This document shows, one piece after another, positions 6,488-11,987 of a DNA stretch of 11,987 bases. Source of the DNA: Baffinella frigidus (Eukaryota > Cryptophyceae > Cryptomonadales > Baffinellaceae). The notes beneath the pieces are model-generated. The model saw only the letters and a list, made by a program, of their open reading frames with translations, made no database searches and was not told the origin of the DNA. Positions within the stretch are counted from its first letter, which is position 1, and each line of letters starts with the position of its first letter. A program made the position numbers and the translations under genes. The DNA is taken from the NCBI GenBank assembly GCA_026770585.1, contig MU646796.1, positions 146,275 through 158,261 on the forward strand, given 5' to 3'.

Positions 6488-7135
6488 AGTACCAACAGGC
6501 TCTTCACCGGAAATGACAAGGTGAGGAGAGAAGATGCGATCCCCGCCTGAGCCCTTGGCGCAGATGCAGCGAAGTCGGAGGGGCGAGGGCGCTCTACAAT
6601 TGAGCCAAGAACGGACAGGCCACCTGAGCTCAGGTGGCCAGCGAAATCAAGGGTCGACGATCCCTGGTTCAGGAGGAGAGGTTCAGGAGTACCCGGATCT
6701 TGCCTGTCCCCCGGCACGCGTGGTGGGTGGGAAAAGTGGGAAAAGGGAAGAGGAAGGGAAGAGAAACAGGACCTTCCCACGCATCCACGTCTCTCCCAGG
6801 GCCGGTCGGTGCGCACGGTCGCCCAGGGCAAGATCTCCGCTCGAGGCGTGTCCAGCACACTGCCTCTGCGCACGCTCGCCTTCCTGTGGCTCGCCCTCGC
6901 GTGCGACACCGCGGGAGGATCCCTCGCGGGTTCTCCGGCTTGTGCGCAGCCCGGAAAAGGCGCTTCGTGGCCAGAACTCCCGGGTGACGACAACTGCTTC
7001 AGCGCCCCGATCCCGGCGCGGACGCACGTCTTGTTCGGCTCCTTGGGACCCTCGCTCGGCCCTGCTCGCCCCCCTGCTCTCAGAGCGGGCGACTTCTCAG
7101 CGGCGTACACGACGAAAGGGGACCTGGAATCGGAG
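6488..7135. promoter_or_regulatory. Divergent intergenic region, probable shared promoter
   Basis: A GC- and CpG-rich 648-bp gap between the two start codons. It contains the palindrome at 6618-6639 and a purine run at 6730-6770. No TATA box was found. The long open frames crossing it on both strands have arginine/proline/serine-biased composition and no recognisable domain, as expected of GC-rich non-coding DNA. Promoter function is inferred from position. Confidence 0.5.
6618..6639. promoter_or_regulatory. 22-bp perfect palindrome in the divergent promoter region
   Basis: Half-site GGCCACCTGAG is followed at once by its exact complement. It carries CACCTG and CAGGTG, two E-box-type hexamers 10 bp apart. 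It lies 131 bp from the LRR start and 497 bp from the QTRT1 start. A dimeric protein-binding site is possible. Confidence 0.4.
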
Positions 7136-7190
7136 ATGTCAGCGCACGTGAACGGAGCTGCGGACGGTGGGGTGGCGAACGGCGCGGCAG
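7136..7190 (+). CDS. QTRT1: QTRT1 exon 1 (start)
   Basis: ATG at 7136 begins MSAHVNGAADGGVANGAA, a short low-complexity leader usual for poorly conserved eukaryotic N-termini. The donor is GCAG|GTGAGA, phase 1, and the split glycine is completed by GT at 8647-8648. The frame stays open upstream to an ATG at 6809, so a longer start is formally possible. The 6809-7135 stretch is low-complexity and looks like GC-rich promoter or leader, so 7136 is preferred. Confidence 0.7.
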
Positions 7191-10100
7191 GTGAGACCTC
7201 TGTGGTGTAGCCTCGCCTCAGCTTCCTTGGACAAGCAGCCGGAATCATCCCTCAGAGACCTGATCGCCGTTTTCGGGCCCCTTGATTTGTACCAGAGTGA
7301 GTGAGGCGGATTCCCTGAGGTTCCGGATCGCTCGAGTGGCAAGGGTGCCTTGCGGAAACGTTTTCCCGGATGCTGAGGTTGCATATCGCGCCTCTGCCTC
7401 CTAGCTCAGTCTCTGTCTATTTGGTCTCTCCGATTTGGGGGGACCGGGCTCTTCCCCGCCCCAAAGTTGACGGATTTTTACCCAAAGGGTTTAGGGTTTG
7501 GGGATTTATCAGAGTGAGTGAGGCGGATTCCCTGAGGTTCCGGCTTTGAGGAAACATTTCCCGAGGGTAGGCGCCCCTGCTTCGAACCTCTGTCTCAGTC
7601 TTTTTTCTCTCACCAATTTGGTGAGGCCGGGCTCCTTTTCGAACCAAAGGTGACGAATTTGCACCCAGACCTCCAGGATGATTTCCTTGAGGAAAGTCGG
7701 TGAACCCGACTGAGGCAGAGCTAGGCCTAGCTCTGCCTAGCTCTAACGCGGAAACGTTTTCCCAGATGCTAAGGCTGCATCGCCTCTGCTTTGGGGTTTA
7801 GGGTTCAGGGTTTAGGGGTTAGGGTTGAGGGTTTCCCCAAACCCTGAACTCCTAATCCCTGAACCTTACCACACAGTGAGCTTCGAAGGAAATTTCGACC
7901 AGAAATCTGGTCGAAATGTCGGTGAATAACATGTCTTTGTACCGAGCAATTCTTAATCCCTTCCACAAAAATACATGGACCGATTGCAAGCCCAGTAGTT
8001 TGCCCAGACACCCAGAAACCGAACCTCCACCCCAGGCGCCTCCCCAGCGCTCAAGTTCACGCATCTCGCAAAATGCTCAACGTCACTCAAATCCGGGTCT
8101 CGGAGCGTTTTTCTGGTTCCTAGGACCCTACGGTAGCAAATCCCGAGGGACCTAGAGATTTCCTCTTGGGGTGAATAGATGGAGGGACAGTCCGAGACGT
8201 TATCTCTGGTGGAATTTACTACAGGCGGAAAACCCGAGTTGAGCCGCTTGAGGGTGATGGTGGCAGGCCGAGGCGTCGCCGAAACCGTAAACCCTGAAAA
8301 CCCCAGCCATAAACCCTGAATCCGGAAACCCCGACCCAGGCGCCTCCCTGGCGCTCAAGTCCACGAAATGCTCAACCTCTCTCGCGACTGTCTCTATCCG
8401 ATTTGACTTTTGGCGAATCGCGGGGGGGAATTCCGCGACTCCTCTCCCAAAGTGGCCGATCCGTGGTACAAATCATAGAAAGACGCTGTTCCGCCAGCTG
8501 AGCCCCAGGCTCCTTCGTGGCAGATCTACGTGATTCCCAACGGGCTTTTCGGACCCTACCTCTCATCAACTCCCGGGCTCGACACCCCCGTTTTCGGGGG
8601 GCTCTGCCCGGGTTTGGCCCACACCCTAAAAGCCTCTTCCGGGCAGGTGCGTCGCCGGCGCTGAATTTCACGCAGCTCGCCAAATGCTCAACTTCTCTTG
8701 CAAGGGTCGGGCGCCTCTGGCTTCCGCATAACGAGCTCGAGACGCCCATTTTCATGCCGGTTCGCCCCGCCCCCTAATTACAATCCATGATGGTACGAGC
8801 GCGTACTTTTAGATTGTAAAACGTACCACGAAGCGCGTTTTAAAATACTTTTCGGGGTGTGTGGATTGTAGTTAGGGGTCGTTGGCGAGGGTCGGGCGTC
8901 TGTGGCTGCCCCACACCGAGCTGGAAACGCCCATCTTCATCCCGATCTCGTCCCACCCGCCCTCCGAAGTGAAGGATTTTGAAGGTTTGTGGTACGGGCC
9001 CACCTCCCCCCGGTACACACCCGGTAGCGTTTCTCGGAAAAGATAAGTCGCTTCGGAGGGCCGCGGAGGCTCCCCCCACTCGAGAATGCCGGAGGAACCT
9101 TTTTACATCTGGGGTTGTAAATATTTGTACCAGGATAGGGTGTTCCAACCTCTTGACAGGCCAATATATGGCTAGCAACGTGACCACTCAACGAAAGTTA
9201 CTACACAAATACCCACTTTTAAAAGCAGATCGGGTTTAGATAGGCCCCTCTAGCATTCTCGTGTGGCCGCATACCGAACTCGAGACGCCCATCTTCATGC
9301 CGGTTCGTCCCGATATCAAATACAACCCATACAAGTGGGGTTTCAAAGTGTATCGTGGTACCGTGTACAACCTAAAAGGACGCGCCCGTACCAATTTGTT
9401 CCAACGCCGAGGTTACATCTGAGATAGATTGCATTAGGGCTGCTCCTCTAGCGTGTTGAGTGATCCAACCGTCTATGCGCCTTAAAACGGACCCGCCTCG
9501 GCATTTTCAAACCCGAAACCCGAAACCCAGAAGCCTGAACCAGGTTGGCACAGCCGCGGCGGTGAAAGGCATCACGGTGGATGAGCTGGAAGCGCTGGAT
9601 GTCCCGCTCATCCTCGGCAACACGTACCTCTCAAACCCCTCCCCATCGCTTTACTGACGGGAGCGGTTTTGTACCAGGAATGGGCTCTTAAACTCATGTA
9701 CAGACTGTAAAACTACATGTATAGTCATTGTTTGGTGCGACGTTGAATGGGGAAAGTGGAGAAAAGGCATCACGACTGATGAGCAAAAGACATCACGGCT
9801 GATGAGCAAAAGGCATCACGGCTGATGAGCAGCGCTCGATGTTCCTCTTATCCTCGGCACCACGTACTTCAACCCCCCTCCTCGAATCGCTTTACTAAGG
9901 GATGTGGGTTTGAGGTTTGGGGGTGTTGGGGTTTGGGGGTTTGGGGTTTCGGTGCTTCGAAAACCTTGTGATCGCGTTATGAAGGGCAACGTTTTTTTAC
10001 CAGGACACGGGTGAATAACGGATATAGAGACTGTACAACTACATCTATAGTCCGTTCTAGGTGCAGAATTGAGTACCAACTCAGATGAGACCCACCTCGA

Positions 10101-11896
10101 TGTTTTCAGGGGTGCCGACCCTTTCTCTGATGTGTGGCACCCTCACATTAATAGACTCACAAGTCAATTCTTTTGGTTGCCAAAAGTTAACTTTTGAGTC
10201 CAAATGTGATTTTCAAACCTGTTTCATACACACAGCGGACTTTGAAGGGATTTTGAATAACCCCTAAGCGATAAGACCTACAACCCTACGGTAGGCAACC
10301 CGTAGGGCCATAGGGGGGTTCCTACGGATAAGGTAACTGAAACTCGGGCACTGAGTGCCCGAAAACCCCTTGGTAGCCCTCTGTGTGGATTGGCATCCAT
10401 ACAAGCGCGACCTTGATTGATCACACATGGTGGCCACGATATTCACCCTGCCCCAAGCAAATGTTGCACGACAGTCTGTCGATCATTACTTGAAAGCCTG
10501 TCTCGTCGTGCGGCAGGTATCACCTCCACTCCAGAATCCTGCAGGATCCTATTTATGTGTGGGGGTGTAAATATTTGTACCTGGATAAGGTGTTCCAACC
10601 TCGTGACTGGCCAATATATGGCTAGTTACGTGACCAATCAACACAAGTCACTACACAAATGCCCACTTTTAAAAGCACCTTGTGTTTAAACAGGCCCCTC
10701 TAGCATTCTCATGTGGCTGGCCCTCAACCCTGAACCATAAACCCTGAACCAGGTATCACCTGGCGCTGCGGCCGGGAACAGACCTGCTGGCGGAGATGGG
10801 GTAACACCTAAACCCGAAACCCCAAACCCCAAACCCCAAACCCCAAACCCCAAACCCTAAACCCCCACACCTAAACCCTGATCCCTAAACCCTAAACCCT
10901 AACCCCCAACCTTTAACTCCGGAACCCTAACCCCCAACCCCTAATCCTTGAACCCTGGACCAGGGGCCTGCACAAGTTCATGGGGTGGAAGCGCGCTATG
11001 CTGACCGACAGCGGCGGATTCCAGGCTTCAACCCTACACCCTCAACCCTACACAGTCCTGTTGCTTGTGCTCTTCTTCGGTACAGGAAAACCCTACGCCT
11101 TACACCCTGAACCCTACACCCTCAACCCTCAACCCTCAACCCTACATCCTAAACCCTGAACCCTACACCCTCAAACCTGAACCCTAAACCCTGCACCCTA
11201 AACCCTGAACCCTAAACCCTACACCCTGAGCCCTGAATCCTAAACCCTGAACCCTACACCCTACACCCTACACCCTAAACCCTGAACCCTAAACCCTCAT
11301 AGTCTCAAGCCGCTTTACGAAGGGGGGAGGTTTTTTTTGGAGGGGGGGAAGGGGTGGAAGTGCGCTATGCTCACCGACTGCGGCGGATTCCAGTGATTTG
11401 AACCTAAACTGTCTTTATTAGTCTCGAGTCGCTTTACCAAGGTGGGAGGGTGTGTACGAGGGAGGGCGGTGTATAATTAATTATCGACTGTATCACTGCA
11501 TATATGGCCCCGTGGCAGTACACGAGTTGTATGCAAATGTATTTGTTTACAGCGATCTGCTGGCGCAAAACCCGAAACCCAAAACCCGATACCCGATACC
11601 CTGCACCCTGAACCCTGAAACACAGATGCTTAACCCTGAAACCGCACCCCTAATCCGAACCCCTAAACCCTGAACCCTGGACCCTGAAGCCTGAAGGATA
11701 ACAGATGTAATCCTGAAACGTGAAACCTGAAAGATAACAGATGGTATCGCTGATGGTATCGCTACTGAAGCTGAAGGTATCGCTGGTGACAGATGGTATC
11801 GCTGCTCAAGCTAGCGAACATCACGGAGGAGGGCGTCACCTTCCAGTCTCCCTCTGATGGTCACTTCACCCGAACCCGACGGAACCCGATGGAACC

Positions 11897-11984
<88 letters not shown>

Positions 11985-11987
11985 ACC
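7136..11987 (+). CDS. QTRT1: Queuine tRNA-ribosyltransferase catalytic subunit (TGT), 5' part of gene
   Basis: Six exons join in frame to about 141 residues. The enzyme swaps guanine-34 for queuine in tRNAs with GUN anticodons; the eukaryotic form works as a heterodimer with QTRT2. Family motifs appear in order: LWLPHNELETPIFMPVGT (about residues 42-59), VKGIT, LILGNTY, HLALRPG, LHKFMGW, TDSGGFQ (the active-site aspartate motif) and MVSLLKLANITEEGVTFQSP. The continuation after DSGGFQ is of eukaryotic type (MVSL rather than bacterial VFSL). The family is usually about 400 residues, so the C-terminal two thirds, including the zinc site, lie beyond the right edge. Introns are 1456, 784, 1129, 163 and 768 bp, most carrying telomere-like repeats and decayed exon copies. 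Confidence 0.92.
7290..7480 (+). repeat. Intron-1 repeat family, copy 2 (QTRT1 intron)
   Basis: Begins CAGAGTGAGTGAGGCGGATT, then GCGGAAACGTTTTCCC, GCCTCTGCC, CTAGCTCAGTCT, and GTTGACGGATTT, in the same order as copy 3. Confidence 0.7.
7510..7800 (+). repeat. Intron-1 repeat family, copies 3 and 4
   Basis: A full copy at 7510-7735 starts with the same CAGAGTGAGTGAGGCGGATT and has hairpin CTCACCAATTTGGTGAG at 7609. A partial copy at 7748-7797 repeats GCGGAAACGTTTTCCC and GCCTCTGC. A 26-bp perfect palindrome at 7713-7738 (half-site AGGCAGAGCTAGG) joins them. Confidence 0.7.
7793..7866. repeat. Inverted telomere-like patch
   Basis: G-rich TTTAGGG-type units to about 7832, then C-rich CCCTGAAC-type units, forming an imperfect foldback. 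Confidence 0.7.
7892..7917. repeat. 12-bp perfect hairpin
   Basis: ATTTCGACCAGA, two-base loop, exact complement. Confidence 0.8.
8036..8100 (+). pseudogene. Ghost copy of QTRT1 exon 2 start
   Basis: Acceptor ACCCCAG| then (G)ASPALKFTHLAKCSTSLK in frame. It diverges before the LWLPH motif. The acceptor is intact. Confidence 0.75.
8282..8335 (+). repeat. Short CCCTGAAA-type repeat patch
   Basis: Telomere-like C-rich units leading directly into the acceptor of the next exon 2 ghost. Confidence 0.7.
8340..8396 (+). pseudogene. Ghost copy of QTRT1 exon 2 start
   Basis: Acceptor CGACCCAG| then (G)ASLALKST, a deletion, and KCSTSLATV. Same border as 8036 and 8647. Confidence 0.7.
8397..8646. other. 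Intron 1 end, nothing recognised
   Basis: GC-rich sequence up to the acceptor of exon 2. The frame is open from 8517 but shows no family similarity before 8647. Confidence 0.45.
8647..8759 (+). CDS. QTRT1: QTRT1 exon 2
   Basis: Reads (G)ASPALNFTQLAKCSTSL then ARVGRLWLPHNELETP and IFMP. Together with exon 3 it makes the TGT signature LPH-x6-PIFMPVGT. The acceptor is GGGCAG|GTGCG (phase 1) and the donor ATGCCG|GTTCGC (phase 0). Two upstream copies of its start (8036, 8340) and two downstream copies of its end (8885-8944, 9261-9302) flank it. Confidence 0.9.
8771..8878. mobile_element. 108-bp element with 17-bp terminal inverted repeats
   Basis: CCCCTAATTACAATCCA (8771-8787) is inverted at 8862-8878 with one mismatch. 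The interior is AT-rich and holds smaller inverted motifs (GGTACG/CGTACC). It separates QTRT1 exon 2 from its first downstream copy. No target duplication seen. Confidence 0.6.
8885..8944 (+). pseudogene. Second copy of QTRT1 exon 2 end, still in frame
   Basis: Reads ARVGRLWLPHTELETPIFIP, 18 of 20 identical to exon 2. The donor position has AT rather than GT, and no good acceptor precedes it. Confidence 0.8.
9049..9275 (+). repeat. Intron duplicon, copy 1
   Basis: Matches 10496-10716 over its length with frequent substitutions. Shared blocks include GTAAATATTTGTACC, GGCCAATATATGGCTAG, CCCACTTTTAAAAGCA and GGCCCCTCTAGCATTCTC. Confidence 0.85.
9261..9302 (+). pseudogene. Third copy of QTRT1 exon 2 end
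   Basis: Reads VWPHTELETPIFMP and keeps the donor CCG|GTTCGT. The upstream exon half is replaced by the sequence of the 9049-9275 duplicon. Confidence 0.8.
9544..9623 (+). CDS. QTRT1: QTRT1 exon 3
   Basis: Encodes VGTAAAVKGITVDELEALD then VPLILGNT; the tyrosine comes from exon 4. These match the conserved substrate-pocket region of TGT. The acceptor CCTGAACCAG|GTTGGC is repeat-derived. The donor is AACAC|GTACCT, phase 2. A degenerate copy with a triplicated core follows at 9762-9863. Confidence 0.92.
9640..9720 (+). repeat. Intron-border repeat (also 9874-10055, 11308-11340, 11418-11510)
   Basis: TCGCTTTACTGACGGG, then TTTTGTACCAGGA, then GACTGTA-AACTACAT-TATAGTC recur at 9884/9990/10031 and, in part, at 11309, 11425 and 11489. 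It is the intron side of the duplicated exon 3 border. Confidence 0.65.
9762..9863 (+). pseudogene. Ghost copy of QTRT1 exon 3 with triplicated core
   Basis: Three 23-bp units AAAAGGCATCAC-x-GCTGATGAGC (9762, 9785, 9808) derive from the VKGIT-DE codons of exon 3. They are followed by DVPLILGTTY-like codons with frame changes and the donor CAC|GTACTT. Confidence 0.8.
9900..9952 (+). repeat. G-rich TTTGGGG patch
   Basis: Short G-rich heptamer patch within QTRT1 intron 3, opposite in strand to the other QTRT1 arrays. Confidence 0.7.
10056..10495. other. Intron 3 centre, mostly unassigned
   Basis: Contains a foldback at 10155-10199 with CTTTTGG/CCAAAAG arms and several CCCTACGGTAGG-type short palindromes (10280-10335). 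No exon supported. Confidence 0.4.
10496..10716 (+). repeat. Intron duplicon, copy 2
   Basis: Second copy of 9049-9275; lies 36 bp before QTRT1 exon 4. It ends ATGTGGCTGG where copy 1 runs into the exon 2 ghost. Confidence 0.85.
10753..10800 (+). CDS. QTRT1: QTRT1 exon 4
   Basis: A 48-nt exon reading (T)YHLALRPGTDLLAEMG. It is a clear TGT segment (NTYHLxLRPG). The acceptor CCCTGAACCAG|GTATCA is formed by the telomere-like repeat; the donor is ATGGG|GTAACA, phase 2 in and 2 out. Confidence 0.92.
10803..10960 (+). repeat. Telomere-like intron 4 (CCCAAAC, CCCTAAA)
   Basis: The 163-bp intron 4 (10801-10963) consists almost wholly of C-rich heptamers running from the donor GTAACACCTAAACCC to the acceptor CCCTGGACCAG. 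Confidence 0.92.
10964..11024 (+). CDS. QTRT1: QTRT1 exon 5 (DSGGFQ active-site motif)
   Basis: Completes glycine and reads GLHKFMGWKRAMLTDSGGFQ. The aspartate and serine of DSGGFQ are the conserved substrate-binding and active-site residues of the family. The acceptor is CCCTGGACCAG|GGG. The only reading that keeps the family sequence continuous ends the exon at CAG|GCTTCA, a GC donor. A mutated copy lies at 11351-11393. Confidence 0.9.
11026..11300 (+). repeat. Telomere-like array in QTRT1 intron 5
   Basis: CCCTACA, CCCTCAA, CCCTGAA and CCCTAAA heptamers in patches, beginning two bases after exon 5. Confidence 0.9.
11351..11393 (+). pseudogene. Ghost copy of QTRT1 exon 5
   Basis: Reads GWKCAMLTDCGGFQ, where exon 5 has GWKRAMLTDSGGFQ; the active-site serine is cysteine. 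CAG is followed by TGATTT, so no donor. The LHKFM part is missing. Confidence 0.85.
11565..11700 (+). repeat. Telomere-like array, mixed variants
   Basis: CCCGAAA, CCCGATA, CCCTGAA and CCCTAAA units in the 3' half of intron 5. Confidence 0.8.
11697..11792 (+). repeat. Tandem copies of the exon 6 acceptor border
   Basis: GATAACAGATG recurs at 11697 and 11733, and ATGGTATCGCT at 11741, 11753 and at the real exon start 11793; a trimmed GGTATCGCTG occurs at 11776. Two copies keep CAG before ATG. Confidence 0.8.
11793..11859 (+). CDS. QTRT1: QTRT1 exon 6
   Basis: Reads MVSLLKLANITEEGVTFQSP then SDG, the direct continuation of DSGGFQ in eukaryotic TGT. The acceptor is GTGACAG|ATGGTA, phase 0; the most likely donor is GATG|GTCACT at 11860, after which telomere-like repeat begins. 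Partial copies of its first bases precede it at 11741, 11753 and 11775. Confidence 0.88.
11868..11987 (+). repeat. Telomere-like array ending in about 13 CCCTCAA units
   Basis: CCCGAAC-type units, then an uninterrupted CCCTCAA array from about 11894 to the window edge, at the start of QTRT1 intron 6. It is the complement of the TTGAGGG block in the LRR gene. Confidence 0.92.

Noticed and set aside
6592-6612. Sequence like the D-arm of a minus-strand tRNA (GGCTCAATTGTAGAGC)
   Set aside because: No T-arm GGTTCRANNCC at the right distance and no acceptor stem pairing could be found.
6394-7248. Long open frames on both strands, the largest 284 codons on the minus strand
   Set aside because: They overlap each other on opposite strands, are biased to Arg/Pro/Ser/Ala as GC-rich random frames are, show no domain, and conflict with exon 1 of both genes.
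8979-10689. Two similar short frames (LTGQYMASNVTTQ and VTGQYMASYVTNQ) as a protein pair
   Set aside because: Their similarity comes from the duplicated intron block; differences fall equally in all codon positions as far as can be judged, and neither has a plausible start context.
11868-11987. True telomere at the window edge
   Set aside because: The terminal array is the CCCTCAA variant, mixed types recur throughout the introns, and QTRT1 must continue beyond it to encode its last two thirds.

Overview
The window looks like nuclear DNA of a spliceosomal-intron-rich eukaryote, most plausibly a microalga. Coding information sits in short exons with GT/AG borders and consistent phases. The introns are full of degenerate 7-bp telomere-like repeats (TTTAGGG, TTGAGGG, TTCAGGG, TTTGGGG, TTTATGG, TTCGGGA and complements). 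TTTAGGG is the telomere unit of green plants and of several other algal lineages. A prasinophyte-type green alga would fit, as would a dinoflagellate, cryptophyte or haptophyte; the sequence alone does not decide. No bacterial operon, rRNA, convincing tRNA or CRISPR array is present.

Two divergently transcribed genes fill the window. On the minus strand, a leucine-rich-repeat (LRR) protein gene starts at 6487 with a myristoylation-type N-terminus (MGSGAS) and runs leftward, probably past position 1. Four exons are well supported (6344-6487, 5760-5897, 3398-3477, 2257-2428) and one is plausible (4990-5074). On the plus strand, the catalytic subunit of queuine tRNA-ribosyltransferase (QTRT1/TGT) starts at 7136 and runs off the right edge. 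Its six exons (7136-7190, 8647-8759, 9544-9623, 10753-10800, 10964-11024, 11793-11859) join in frame into about 141 residues, roughly the N-terminal third of the enzyme. It makes queuosine in the wobble position of GUN-anticodon tRNAs. The 648-bp gap 6488-7135 is GC-rich and probably holds the shared promoter region; a 22-bp perfect palindrome lies in it. Nothing suggests that the two genes work in one pathway.

Layout: 1-775, four diverged copies of one LRR-exon border, with one foldback element among them and a second directly after; 890-2210, non-coding DNA with three ghost copies of the 2257-2428 exon end, an AT-rich inverted-repeat element and a 32-bp palindrome; 2257-6487, LRR exons separated by telomere-like arrays, a G-box minisatellite and ghost exons; 6488-7135, divergent intergenic region; 7136-11987, QTRT1 exons separated by telomere-like arrays and ghost exons.

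The most striking feature is the intron structure. Some introns are made almost entirely of telomere-like heptamers, and the acceptor AG is often the end of a repeat unit (CTGAACCAG|G). The C-rich strand is usually the sense strand in both genes although they point in opposite directions. Almost every exon border has one or more decayed copies, many with the splice signal preserved, in the neighbouring intron.
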